Below, in pieces: positions 47,830 to 58,622 of a stretch of 64,000 bases of DNA (positions are counted from its first letter, which is position 1; every line of letters starts with the position of its first letter). The stretch is from positions 1,545,259 through 1,609,258 of the forward strand of contig SCFE01000044.1 of the NCBI GenBank assembly GCA_004352715.1, in the 5' to 3' direction. Source of the stretch: Hofstenia miamia. Lineage: Eukaryota > Xenacoelomorpha > Acoela. A model generated the notes under the pieces. The model was given only the letters and a program-made list of their open reading frames with translations. It was not told the DNA's origin and did not search any database. A program made the position numbers and the translations under genes.

Positions 47830-48842
47830 CCGGTTTCGAGCCCTGCCCCGACCCTTTCCTAATATGAAAGTGAAGACAAAAGAAAAGGCCCTCAGTCCCC
47901 GGCAGGCCTTAAATGGTCAGAAGGTGGGAAGAATCTCCGGTCAGGCGGACTCCACAATCGAGAGTGTGGACTCAAGAAGTGATAGTATAGGATCCACACA
48001 GACCAATGGACGACGGCATAAATGGACAGATGAGCAGAACAGAACAGCACTGGAGTGTTACAGAAGAAGGAGGCCAGATGAGAAGGGTTACAGGAAGAGA
48101 ATGGAGGAAGGCAGGAATGGGATTAGAAGTTACAGAGCAGAGGCTTGCAGGACAAGTGCGAAAGTTGCAGTTGGATTAGAGTAAGGGGAAAAGAGAGTTG
48201 AACAGGCTAAGCAAAGGGAAGATGAAGCGATAGACATTGTGACAGAAGTGGCCGAAGCAGCAGAACCAGTAGGCGCAGAAACTGAAGCAGCAATCAAGGA
48301 AAAGATGAAGGAAGAAATATGTGAGAGAACTAGGTTGCCAGTTCCAAGAGGAGTTAAGAAAAGCAAGCTAGCAGTAGAGACAGCAAAAGTCAATAAAGTG
48401 TTGGAGAGGATAGATGCTAGAAGTGTCACAGAAGTAAATAGCTTAGTGTATGCAGGTGAGAAAAGACGACAAGAAGATAAGAGAAACAGAAAGCCGGCAT
48501 GGGAGAAAAGAATTGAGAATAAAGTGGCAAAGATTAGGCAGCAAATAGCGAAGATCAGGACAAGTAAGGCAGTACAGGACAGGTGCAGGGTAGGTAAGGG
48601 GAAGACTATAGAAGCTGCAAGAGAAGAGCTTAAGCAGAGCTTAGTTGCAGAAGCTGAGAAAATATAGGGCAAGGGCAAAGCAGGCAAGAGATAATATGAT
48701 GTTTGAGACCCAATATTCTACAAAGAACTAGTTGCAGGAGAAAAGGCTACAGCTAAAGCAGGCGAGGACGCAGTAAGGTATATATATATATGGGGAAGTG
48801 CAAGACCAGAGATAGAGAGTGTGCAGATGCAGAAGGAATTTA
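47830..48842 (+). pseudogene. 5' part of non-LTR retrotransposon family A
   Basis: 47864-48181 encodes an N-terminal domain with GRRHKWTDEQNRTALECYRR and the downstream GYRKRMEEGRN segment. 48239-48664 continues with VNKVLERIDARSVTEVNSLV, WEKRIENKVAKIRQQIAKIR and AREELKQSLVAEAEKI, a basic coiled-coil-like region. Further family-like sequence (FYKELVAGEKATAKAGEDA) runs to about 48775. I recognise this layout as the part before the RT in the family whose C-terminus lies at 281-600. A stop at 48182 and frameshifts inactivate it. It ends abruptly where minus-strand Gypsy sequence begins (48843). Losing the 3' end is unusual for a LINE, which normally loses its 5' end. Confidence 0.65.
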
Positions 48843-48846
48843 CGCA

Positions 48847-49110
48847 TTAATGCATTAATGCTTCCATTAGGTTGCTCTCGAATTGGGGGCCATAATCAGA
48901 TACAAGCTTCTCCATGGGCCCAAATTTAAGTAGCCATTCTTTAACTATATTCTCCCCGACTTTTTCAGCTATCATACTGCTGAGGGAAATCAGCCAAGCA
49001 TATTTAGGAAAGTGGTCTACCATGACTAACAAATATTGGTAACCATCATCATCTTTTGATAATTTTTCCAAATCCATGTGGACTACTTCATTGGTTCATT
49101 CAGCCAGTCA
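48847..49110 (-). pseudogene. Gypsy copy 2 integrase core, truncated
   Basis: The minus strand reads MDLEKL (first catalytic Asp), then YLLVMVDHFPKYAW, and KLVSDYGPQFES (second Asp; the family usually has DNG or DxG here). The sequence ends about nine residues later, before the third catalytic residue (Glu). The zinc-binding part upstream (49110-49400) is frame-broken. Confidence 0.8.
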
Positions 49111-49769
49111 ACTTTCAAATTCTGCCCATTGCTCTGGGAAGTAACTTGCACTTTGCAGTAGGCATTTATCATTAACTTCAATGACAGCGGCACACACGCC
49201 TATGGTGACATAATGAGTGTTTAATGTGTTCTTGGTTTGTATGATGCTTAGGTGGCCCTTCTCATGAACATTTATTATAAGGTCACGTCAAATAAGAGAC
49301 TGTTTGCAGTGAGCTTCCAGTTGTATCTTTTAAAGTAAAGGTTTGCAAGTGGAATCATTGGAAAGAAAAGGATTTTTAACTCGGTTAATTATTTCTGACA
49401 GCACTTTGTCATGTCACTGGTGCTGAATTATTTCCTGTTCAGTAATCTCCTCTTGAACCATGATGGGTAGAATAGCTCTGCCTTGTCAACTGCCATTTAT
49501 TTCAGGTAGTAGATCGTATTCAGTAAATGGAATAAACCCAAATCAGATCTTGTCTCCAGCAGGTTTTTTTAAGATCTTGTTCATAACTAGGGAGTGCAGT
49601 CCAGTAGTCAGCGTTAAGGTGCAACTTTCCAGGTCAGTGTTGAATGGAAAACGAGAAATCATTAAGATACTTTATCCACCTGGTGACAATGTTAGACTTA
49701 TCGCCAGAGAACTTTTTTAACCACATGAGTGTACTATTGTCTGCTCACAGAACAAAGGGATGACCGAGA

Positions 49770-50800
49770 ATGAAATATCAAAACTTCTTCAGAATTTCAA
49801 TTACAGCTAACATTTCACACTTACTAGCACCATAGTTCTTCTCAGCAGCTCTTAGCTTTCGACTAAAATATTGTATAGGACTTTCCACACCATTGATAAC
49901 TTGGCTCAACATGCCACTGATCGCTACTGCACTAGTGTCACAGTCAACAATGAAGTCCTTTAATTCTTTTAATTTCTTTTCAATTTGTTCTAAATTCTCT
50001 TGTTCAGACCACGTCCTCTTAAAATCGACTGTCTTCTTTAACAATTGAGAGATATTCTTGGTTTTCTCTGCAAGATCAGGAATAAATATTCCGTAATAAT
50101 TTAGGAATCCCATTAATTTTTGCACATCCTTTCAACTTCGATTTTATTTAAAAATCTTTAGTTTTGGTCTTTACCAAGATTTTCCCTGGCTCAATCACTC
50201 AGCCCAAAAAGGTGACTTTGGTTTGGCCTAGTGTGCATTTATTTCCGTTTACTGTTAATCCTGCATTGTGTAGTAGATCCAACGTCCAGGCTTAGTTTTT
50301 CCAGATGTTCGGGAAATAATGACTGGCTACCAAAATGTCATCTATGTAGGCAGAAATGCCAGGCTCCAGCATATTTGAATCGTTTTTCAATATAAGCAAT
50401 AGGGAGTTATAGAAGCGTTTTCTGGATATTGGCGTGTCGCCCCTTGTTTAATGAATACCATTGGCTTAGCATACTGGCTGTTATTTGTCTGGATTATCCC
50501 ACTCTCTATGAGATCACTCAATACTTTCTCGTATTCCCCTTTAAGGTTCTCGAGAACTCATTTTACCGGTAAACAGATAGGCTTGCCATGCTTTGCTTCA
50601 ATGGCATGTTCTTCCCCAATAGCCTGTCCCACACCGATAGAGCCATAGTTAAAGACTTCACTTTTACTTCTGAGTAAATTGTTCAGAGATTGGCGTTCCA
50701 CAGCATCAATGTGCAATCGGAATCAGCAGAGATAGTGGGAATTTTTGCTGGATCTGATGGTGTATCCATGTCATGAATAGCCATACATATTGGCAAACAT
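49770..50800 (-). pseudogene. Gypsy copy 2 reverse transcriptase and RNase H, with internal deletion
   Basis: Minus strand 50125-49781 is an open stretch with MGFLNYYGIFIPDLAEKTK, RNase H FIVDCDTSAVAIS, YFSRKLRAAEKNY and CEMLAVIEILKKF. The YIDDILVA catalytic motif is at about 50350-50330. The segment between FIKQG (about 50450) and the pre-YIDD region is shortened relative to copy 1, removing much of the palm. The N-terminal RT (LSDLIESGII region, about 50560-50500) is frameshifted. Confidence 0.8.
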
Positions 50801-50816
50801 GAGGTGGTTACATTTT

Positions 50817-51420
50817 CTACCTGGACGGCATGGCAACAATCTCCATTTGTGAGTGGTTTAGGTGAACAGGAAACTTCGAGCTATTCAGAATAGTAACTTG
50901 TGTTTTATCTTGCCTAACATGGCATAAATTGGGCAAGAAGTTAACTCCCTTCTGGTAATTTCCTTTTGACCCAGCAATCATTACATCACCATTGTAATGG
51001 CTGTCTGAAAAAATGATAGCTCTTGTCCAATGCCAAGCTTTAATCACAATAAAATTGGTAAACTGAAAACAGAGTTTTTTCAGGAACCATGGTCAACTGC
51101 GTGACCTCATGGTCTTTGATCGAAATAGTATTATTTCTGTAATTAATTACACATGCATTGCATTCTGAAAAATCACTACCCAAAATGATGTCATAAGGCA
51201 GTGTTTGATCGTGAGTGTCAACAACCACCAAATTGACTTGGAATAGCTCTTTATTAATTCGAATTTCGACGTTGTGGACCTTTCCTTTGAGTGCAATCTT
51301 ATTCTCGGAGGCATCTATCAGGCGAATTGTAAAGGGGTCTAATGCATCCCTACTCATGCATAATGTAGAGCAACAGTCGTTAATGATAATTGATGCAGAT
51401 GCCACGTGTCCACAGTAGCA
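50817..51420 (-). pseudogene. Gypsy copy 2 protease region
   Basis: The frame 51405-51043 reads ASIIINDCCSTLCMSRDALD, then TLPYDIILGSDFSECNACVI, matching the copy-1 protease, with the catalytic DTG region just upstream frameshifted near 51410. A second frame, 51047-50817, carries KAWHWTRAIIFSD...GDVMI, matching the copy-1 region that ends at 14275. A frameshift separates the two. Confidence 0.8.
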
Positions 51421-51572
51421 TGCACTAAGCTTCCATTAACTTTGACAGGAATCATATTCTTCCTCATCATATTAGTGATAACAAGAACATCCTGTGCTCA
51501 GTTGTCAGGAGGCGGTGCTCCAGTTAGTTTAAAGCTATGTTGAGTTCATCAAATTCAGTGTTGGAGACCTGT

Positions 51573-53175
51573 TTAAGGTTCATTGATTAGAAACCCATGT
51601 CCATCCGCAATGATTCGGATGGCGGTACTGCAGGTATTTTTTAAGTTACTCTTCTGACCACACCAATAGCAATGAACAGCAAAGGAGTCAAATTTTTTCT
51701 TGAGAGAATTATCACTAGGCAGAGTCTCCTTTAGCTTAATTTTTCCAGACTCTGTTTTTATTTTCATCTCCCCAACATCCCAATCAATGCGACTCAAATT
51801 GTATATCAGGTATACTACACTAATAGCTTTTTGAATGATAACATGGTCATCTTCAGGATTGCACTTCAGCTCCAGTTGACTGTGGATGTATTGAGGAAAT
51901 CCTCGACAGATATAAGAGAACAAATCATGTCAAAAATATTCTGGCAACAAGTTGTTAAGCCAGAACAATCTCTAAACTTGCATAATGTAGTTTCAAACAT
52001 CATCTCCCTTTCTAAATGACATCTCGCACAACAGAGTCTTGTATTGGTGCTTTATATGGGGAGCATGATAGTGATCTTCAAAATATTCTACTAACAACTG
52101 ATAGTCAGTTTTGGATTCGCGATCTAACATCATATATTGATTGTATGCTAGCACCTGTAGGTACAGTGGGAACTGGGAGAGAGTGGCATCTTGCGTATTA
52201 TGATATTGTTTCATTGTAAGTTTGAACAAAAAGAACCGTTCATCAAAAGATTGTGACACTTCATCAATACAACTGTTGAATTTGGGTAAAACAGAGTGCT
52301 TATTAAAGTATTAATGGCCGCTACTGGGTTCAACAGGAAGAATCAATTTAAACCTTGGCCAGCTAGCCATCGCAGTCCCAATAGGTGTACTAAGATAATG
52401 ACCTCCAGATACTATTTGTTTGGAAATAGTAGGCACAACAGTGGTATTAACATGGACCAGAGGGATCGAGGTTTCATTAACAGGATGAAATCCTTTGGGA
52501 TGAATAGGAGTATCAACCATGGATAATGTTGACATAGGGGTCAAAGCTGATTGAGTGAACATTGGACTACAATTTACAAGCAAAGTGGCCAATGAGGCAG
52601 ACTTAGGTGTTGCATAAGAAGTGGCAATGATCAGGTGGGAACTTCTGCAAATTGGGAAGACACCACTTGAGCCACCTGACAAGTCAACTTTTCACTAAGG
52701 GCGTCTAAAACTTCATCCAGTGCAATGCGCGTAACATAATTGACGGATTATGCAAAGAGGGTTCTTCAGATGTGAGAGGAACAGTGACTGAAGGAGTGAG
52801 CTTGCAACCAGCATTTTCCCTTCCATGTGTTGATATTTGACGTGCTGTGTTTAGCTCTACTTGCAGAGATTAGATGTGCTGCTCACCTTCCATCCTCCAT
52901 GCCACCTGTTGGGCCAGACTCCTTCAAACTTTCAATTTCCAATGTCTCCGCATCTAATTGCGGCATTGGGTCTCCATATGGACGAGCAGGAATTGGTGGA
53001 GCAGTAGTGGTATTGAGTATGCATCAGCAGTTTGCCAGAGAGGTTTTGCTGGGGGAAGTAGGTAAAGATAAATTCACTAACAATCCAACAGTACAAGGGG
53101 AAACATTCTGGCTATTAGCACTTGCACAGGGAGTCCCAATAGGAGAAAATACAACAGTATTACTAGAATCCATAG
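51573..53175 (-). pseudogene. Gypsy copy 2 Gag with degenerate zinc knuckle
   Basis: A start at 53172 (MDSSNTVVFSPIGTPC) fits a Gag N-terminus. Frames at about 52682-52311, 52259-51993 and 51923-51573 carry successive parts, separated by frameshifts. The capsid-like part has QFPLYLQVLAYNQYMMLD and DYQLLVEYFEDHYHAP. The knuckle reads CYWCGQKSNLKNTC, with Asn where the zinc-binding His belongs. The first 170 or so residues show what copy 1 lacks. Confidence 0.75.
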
Positions 53176-53179
53176 CGTA

Positions 53180-54270
53180 ACACAAAAATAAAGAAAACAA
53201 GAACTATCAGAAAAATCTATCTTAGATTAAATCCTTATGAATGAAATGTTTTTGGAAATAAATGTTTCCAATACTTTAACAAATTTTCCGGGAAACAAAA
53301 CTTTCAATGATTTTAATGTGCAAATTAATAGATTTAGAAAATCAAAATAACAAATTTGTTTGATATTAATATCAGAATGGGCACAAAATTTTCTGTTAAA
53401 TGAGCACTGTCACACATAAGCATGGCACAGTACAATATAAAACAAGGCACAGTTCCATTTCTGTGCTAAAATATGCACAATGTCTCAGCCTCAAGCCGTG
53501 CTTATTGAAGTCCCCGCATCGTGCATTGGCTGTAACTGACAAAACCTTTAATTTGAACTTTAATAAATGAACATATATTAAACAGTTCAGTGATAAACTG
53601 ATATAACAGGGCCAATGTCATCTTCTGAACCACTTGCTTCATTCAGTTATTTTGAGTTAACTGAGTCATAGTCATATGGTCTTAAAAATTTACCAGTGAC
53701 ATATTCCCATATTGAGCGAGTATTAAGCCACCATTTGCTTTTACTGTTTATTAGCAGTAAGTTAAAACTACAATATAATTATACAGTATATTGATTTTCA
53801 ACTAAATATTTGTAATTGCTAAAGTTCGTTCAAAGTTCAGAGAAGAATTTGTGTCCGAATTGTTTAAAATACTAACATTAATAATCAAGAATATGCAACT
53901 GATAGGCTTCCATCCGTAATGTTTCTGAAAAAACATACAAATATAAGTCATTGAACTCTCACACTTAAAGCATTTTCGTAATGAGTCATAGTGACTTTGA
54001 TTTCAAACAGAAATGGAGTAAAATGAAGTCAATTTAATTTTAAAATTATTTTTTTCACCTACAATACTAAATTCATCCACTACAGGGCTAACAAATCTTA
54101 AATTAAATTACGTGTAATGTGCATAGGTGGCTGATATTTAGATAATCTACTTTATAATCTAAAAAAGTGAAGCTGCTTTGTTTGCCACTCGCTAGCGTAG
54201 CAAGGAAACTAAAAATGTCTCTGTAATTATAGCTAACCTTACAAAATTAAAATTTTAAATTTCAAGAAAA
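53180..54270. other. Interval between Gypsy copy 2 and the ULP1-MULE ORF
   Basis: No gene is assigned. On the minus strand 53743-53648, after a plausible acceptor (CTGCTAATAAACAG), there is a 31-codon frame reading SKWWLNTRSIWEYVTGKF and RPYDYDS before a stop. It may be a terminal exon or a remnant. Several GCACAATGT-type short motifs recur at 53395-53500. Confidence 0.4.
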
Positions 54271-54274
54271 AAAT

Positions 54275-56719
54275 CTAATAAAATACATTTTGCACTTTGC
54301 TTTTTTTAGACCGTTTTCGTCTTTTAGGAGACGGTGAAAAGTTTACTTGTAAACCAGAGGAGCCCTTCAAAGGCGCCTTATGCTTGGATGATCGCAAAAT
54401 AGTTCTTACAAGTGAGTTTCGTTTTTTTTCCGTAAAATCAATCCATTCTTCTGGAGTAAAATTTATTCTTTTAGCAACATCTGGAGCAAGAACTAAATTA
54501 CCTTTGCCTACTACAGCATCGTAAATATTACTCCACTGATACTCTACAACAGTATACAATTTTTCAATAAGTTTACTTACTGTAACCTTTGGCTGAGAAC
54601 TGCATTCATCTAAAACACAACGTATGGCATCACATTCCAAATGTTTCCAATCCAAACAACCTGAATTCCAGTTATAGTCCAATGGTTCGACCACATTTTC
54701 TTGAAAATACTCAACAACATCTGGGAAGGTAGCTTCATTACTATTAATAAATTCACGACATTTATTAGCAAATGAGAAAGAATTGTTACAACTAGTGATA
54801 CCACCCGGACCGAAAATATCTTCTATTACATAGGATTTTTCACGACTTGACATGGATGCAGAAGCTGAGGTTTTCAAAAATTTTTCTAAACTATCTCGGA
54901 TATGTGTATTACAAAAAACCAGTTGAGATTGGGGTAGGGAGTATTTCAGAGCTTTCTTAAGATTAGGACTGTAACGTGAACCTATAACAAGTTTATCTAA
55001 GTCAAAATCACTAAGTGCGCATGATAATTGGTTAAAAAAGGATGAAAAGACATCGAATTCAACATCACCATGCAACAAAATTGGACCAACCATAATGGCT
55101 GGAGAGTTTGTAACCTTAGAAAGCACACTATGGTTACGGTAAACTGTTGCAGTGATGTAAAAATCGCCAAGTGAATAAGTTTTATCAATTGTCAACACTT
55201 CACTATCTTCTCTGCGGATACATTGATGACCAATATCACTTATCTGATTATTGATATAAAGCATAATTAATGGCACGCGATTTTTCCGATGAACCACACT
55301 TTGAACAAAGGGGTGCGTGAAAATCATATTCTCTACTTTCACAATTTCATCTGCAAACATTACTTTATGAAACTTCCCAGAATTTACCTTGCTGGTTTTT
55401 AAAATATTTTTCTTATTACTAAATTTTTGAACAGATTGTGACCATATGCGATCCAAATGAGGGGTGTCTTCACTATCTTTTGACGGCTCCTCCTCCATAG
55501 CACTTGGAATAACTACAGAATCAGTATATTTGACACGTAATTCTGGTGGGATTGAACTTATTTTAAAATTACCACGATATTCAACTAAAGCAACACGTTC
55601 ATAGTTACTACCTTGGTTATAAATCCATGTAACACGTCTGCGATAATTATCATCTAATTTATGTCTAAGATAGTACCGATGCATAATATAAACATCTTTC
55701 TCCTTAGGTTGAGGAAAAAGCGGAACTCTGTAAGTTTTCCTTGCAATAGATTGCTTTATGCAATATTTGCCCATAGTACCATAGATTAAAGAATAATTTC
55801 CATCCATTGTATACCTCCATCTTGAGATAGGACAAGCTAAAGAACTTCGTTGCCATGGTCCGCAATCATCTGGGTATTGTGTCATTCTTTTACTACGGTT
55901 TTTTCTGTTGTTGTTTATTAAAAAATAAACATTACATTTATCACCATCTGGAATACTGTCATATACATATGTAGGATTTCTTAATAACTTAAATATTCCA
56001 GAAACTAATATAAATTCATTGAGTGGTAAGCGCATACCCCCAATATTACTTTTAACAGAACTTTCAACTTCGGAAGCAACAGAGTCAGTTTCATCAGAAT
56101 TATTATCTAAATCCTTAGAAGGTGAATTAACTTCTTTAAGAGATTCATCTATATTTTCATTAAATGAGAGATTTTTATTGATAATTGAGAACGCTTCTTC
56201 AGTAGATAAAGGCAATTCAAGATTAAGATATGAAACTATTACTGAAGCCACTATCCATGCTCCACAGCTGTGATTGTCATTCTGTACTTGCTTTGTATAT
56301 AATAAATTTGTTTTAATATTTGTGCCATTAGGAAAACAAATTGTCGCAATATTCAAAATAACCGAATCAGAAGAAGCTCCAAATGAATCTATATAAAGCA
56401 TAGTTTGTGAGATGAAATCCACAACAACAGCAGTATAGTGCGATCCATCACACAATGGAATAACAATATTTTTTGTATTCGGTACGTACTTTGGAAGGTG
56501 ATCCATGTAAAATAATTCACCAGAATTGACTATTGTTGAAGAACAAGGTATCGGAAAGCAATCATCAACACTACTAAAAAACTTATCCAACAGAAAATCT
56601 ACAACAATAGGCGTCATCCATTGCTTATTCCATTGAGATTCAAGATATTGCCTTTTTAACAATCCTTCATTCGTTTGGAAATCATTTTTCGAAGATTGAG
56701 GTCTTCGCAAACTGCTCAT
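54275..56719 (-). CDS. ULP1-type protease fused to a MULE-like transposase domain, intact 814-codon ORF
   Basis: Longest intact frame in the window, with no intron needed. Residues about 40-180 form a ULP1/SENP-like C48 cysteine protease with H94 (GSHYTAVVVD), D111 (YIDSFG), Q146 and C152 (QNDNHSCGAW), so the catalytic set is complete. An acidic Ser/Glu linker covers 185-225. Residues 282-385 carry a PDDCGPW...KYCI...HRYYLR...VALVEYRG module seen, from memory, in large MULE-related proteins of cnidarians and molluscs. Residues 455-770 resemble their transposase: LTIDKTYSLGDF keeps the first Asp (D512), but the expected second-Asp block (GSDEE type) reads GSRYSPN (580-586), and the third (NxESLNHVL type) reads ECDAIRCVL. 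The DDE triad is therefore degenerate. PKRRKRSKKSK at 798-808 is a likely nuclear signal. It could be a domesticated gene or a young non-catalytic transposon copy. Confidence 0.8.
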   Translation of the reverse strand: MSSLRRPQSSKNDFQTNEGLLKRQYLESQWNKQWMTPIVVDFLLDKFFSSVDDCFPIPCSSTIVNSGELFYMDHLPKYVPNTKNIVIPLCDGSHYTAVVVDFISQTMLYIDSFGASSDSVILNIATICFPNGTNIKTNLLYTKQVQNDNHSCGAWIVASVIVSYLNLELPLSTEEAFSIINKNLSFNENIDESLKEVNSPSKDLDNNSDETDSVASEVESSVKSNIGGMRLPLNEFILVSGIFKLLRNPTYVYDSIPDGDKCNVYFLINNNRKNRSKRMTQYPDDCGPWQRSSLACPISRWRYTMDGNYSLIYGTMGKYCIKQSIARKTYRVPLFPQPKEKDVYIMHRYYLRHKLDDNYRRRVTWIYNQGSNYERVALVEYRGNFKISSIPPELRVKYTDSVVIPSAMEEEPSKDSEDTPHLDRIWSQSVQKFSNKKNILKTSKVNSGKFHKVMFADEIVKVENMIFTHPFVQSVVHRKNRVPLIMLYINNQISDIGHQCIRREDSEVLTIDKTYSLGDFYITATVYRNHSVLSKVTNSPAIMVGPILLHGDVEFDVFSSFFNQLSCALSDFDLDKLVIGSRYSPNLKKALKYSLPQSQLVFCNTHIRDSLEKFLKTSASASMSSREKSYVIEDIFGPGGITSCNNSFSFANKCREFINSNEATFPDVVEYFQENVVEPLDYNWNSGCLDWKHLECDAIRCVLDECSSQPKVTVSKLIEKLYTVVEYQWSNIYDAVVGKGNLVLAPDVAKRINFTPEEWIDFTEKKRNSLVRTILRSSKHKAPLKGSSGLQVNFSPSPKRRKRSKKSKVQNVFY

Positions 56720-57510
56720 TCGAAATCAAAGCCTTTGTTTTTGTAAATTTTACGTCATAAACAACATGCACAAAATTTCGAAAAGACTATCGGAGCATTT
56801 GCTACAAGTCTAATTTAAATGATTTAAGACATACTAAATATAATTTTTATTATTATTAAATAACAAAAACTTAATATAATTTTCTTAGAAACAATTTACA
56901 AAATATTAAGAGTTAAATACGCCTGACGTCATCAAACATGTTATATTATTACTTCAACGGATTTAGTAAAATATGTTGTTATGTATTTGAAATATACTAT
57001 AGTTGTAATAGTACAATTATTAGAAGAGAAATGCAAGTATAAATTTTATCCCTCATCTTATGGCTTTAACTAATTTTGAACTTTGCTCATGTTTCAGCAG
57101 TTCAATATATTTTATGCAACTGTTACAGAATGTATTTCATATTATTTGACAACATCAGTTCCCACCATGCATTGAAGAAATGTTACAAATGAATGAGTTC
57201 TGAACCACCATCTGAAATTATGAAAGCACGCTCTAGTAATATTATAATATGATAAGCAAGCTCTTTTTCAATGAGTAAATTATGTATTTTTGTATCTAAT
57301 TGATCATTCATATATATAGGCACTGCAAGTGGGGACAGCTGTGACCATTTCATGGTGAGTTGATTGAATTGATAGAGTTTTATCAAATTGAAATTCTGAA
57401 TTTCTTAGCAATACTTGATTAAATACATTTAAAATGCATTCACTATTGGGCAAAATGCATTGAAACATATTTTTTTTTTGTATGAAATACATTTATTTTA
57501 GGTCTATACG
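56720..57510. other. Upstream region of the ULP1-MULE ORF, no gene recognised
   Basis: AT-rich. No inverted counterpart of this segment was found below 54275, so no MULE-type terminal repeats could be defined. A TGACGTCA octamer (CRE-like, in CCTGACGTCATCA) lies at about 56931-56938, roughly 215 bp upstream of the start codon. Confidence 0.4.
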
Positions 57511-57514
57511 TAGC

Positions 57515-58375
57515 TCGCCCAAAGGAATTTTCGCCAATTTGGACATTTCGCCCACCAGATTTTTGGCCCAATGAATTTTTTGCCCATTAGATTTTTCGCC
57601 CAGTGGATTATTCGCCCAATGGAATTTTGGCCCACTGACTGTCTCGCCACCCAATAAAACATTGTAATGCCTATGCATGTTATGTCATATTGATTTTCAT
57701 GCTCAATGCTTATGCTAATTTGCTTTTTTTGATTTCACAACATCATCATCTTGTTTATCATGGCAATGCTCGCCAGAGGAGGATCTAATATATATACATA
57801 TATATAAAAACTCAGAGTATGAATGAAACCAACATACTTGTAGCTGTATGTAGAATTTGTTACTACTCTGGCTTTACAGCCATTGAAATCACATTTCCAA
57901 TACACAGAATTACATTTACTCAAATGTATACAAAAGAAATATCCTGCATACTTCAATTTACTTCCACCTCATGTGGTTTTTATAATCTCCATTCTAAATA
58001 AGGAAAAACCCAGATCATATTTAAAAAATTTTTTATTTAGAAAATATTATATTATTCTTAACAATGCTTTCACACCAGATGAGTATGTCCACATCGGTCT
58101 CAGTGAGACTGAGAACAATATTTTTTTAAATAGAAGATAGAACCATCATTATGTAATGAATGTTTATTGCTACTCATTTATGGATTTCAATTTTCATTAC
58201 GAAAAGGTTGTCATGATGTTGGGCAGGACAAATAGTGGGCAAAAGATCCATTGGGCAAGATATTCTCTGGGTAAAAAATAGTATTGGGCAATATATTCCT
58301 TGGGCGAATAGTCTAATTGGGCGAAAGGTCCATTGGGCAAATAAGTACATTGGGCTAAAAAATTTTGGGCTAACA
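57515..58375. mobile_element. Foldback-type element with inverted 16-17 bp tandem arrays
   Basis: The left array (57515-57655) has about eight units of the form GCCCAATGGATTTTTC. The right array (58221-58375) has about nine units of the complementary form ATTGGGCGAAAGATCC. The two arrays are therefore inverted copies separated by about 565 bp, as in foldback transposons. The interval between them holds a FLYWCH zinc-finger remnant. Confidence 0.7.
57735..57956 (-). pseudogene. FLYWCH-type zinc finger remnant
   Basis: The minus strand encodes YFFCIHLSKCNSVYWKCDFN followed by GCKARVVTN and a GFIHTLS end. The pattern YW-x-C-x5-C(K)AR...H fits FLYWCH domains, DNA-binding fingers often carried by MULE-type transposases. 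The final His pair is incomplete (one of two). It lies between the foldback arrays and has no intact gene around it. Confidence 0.6.
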
Positions 58376-58622
58376 ATGTATACCCCTTATTTTACACATT
58401 TTTCAATTCTAATTTATATAAATGTATACATGTGGATTATGCTATTAATACATAAAACATGCAATCATCTTTAATTCATTAAACTAGGTTAAATCTTTTA
58501 TTAACATCTGGAAAATAATGTTTTTAAAGTTATTTCCATTTGAAATGCATTATTTTATTTATTATAAGGTGTTCCTATTATTAATTTCAAAATAGTTGAG
58601 CTTAAGAAAATAACAAAACATA

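Larger units (their letters stand above)
48843..53175 (-). mobile_element. Ty3/Gypsy retrotransposon copy 2, minus strand, decayed
   Basis: Reading down from 53175: gag start, gag with zinc knuckle, protease, RT with an internal deletion, RNase H, and integrase truncated in its core. Protein segments match copy 1 clearly (for example TDYQLLV.(F/Y)FEDHY and LMGFLNYY.IFIPDLAEKTK). No LTR is recognised at either end. The integrase side stops at 48843 against a LINE fragment, and the gag side gives way to unassigned DNA above 53175. Confidence 0.9.

Noticed and set aside
48130-48687. 185-codon minus-strand frame
   Set aside because: Antisense shadow of the LINE family A coding sequence on the plus strand, which has the recognisable motifs.
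52827-53180. 117-codon plus-strand frame
   Set aside because: Antisense to the N-terminal gag region of Gypsy copy 2.
56019-56273. 84-codon plus-strand frame
   Set aside because: Antisense shadow of the ULP1-MULE ORF acidic linker.
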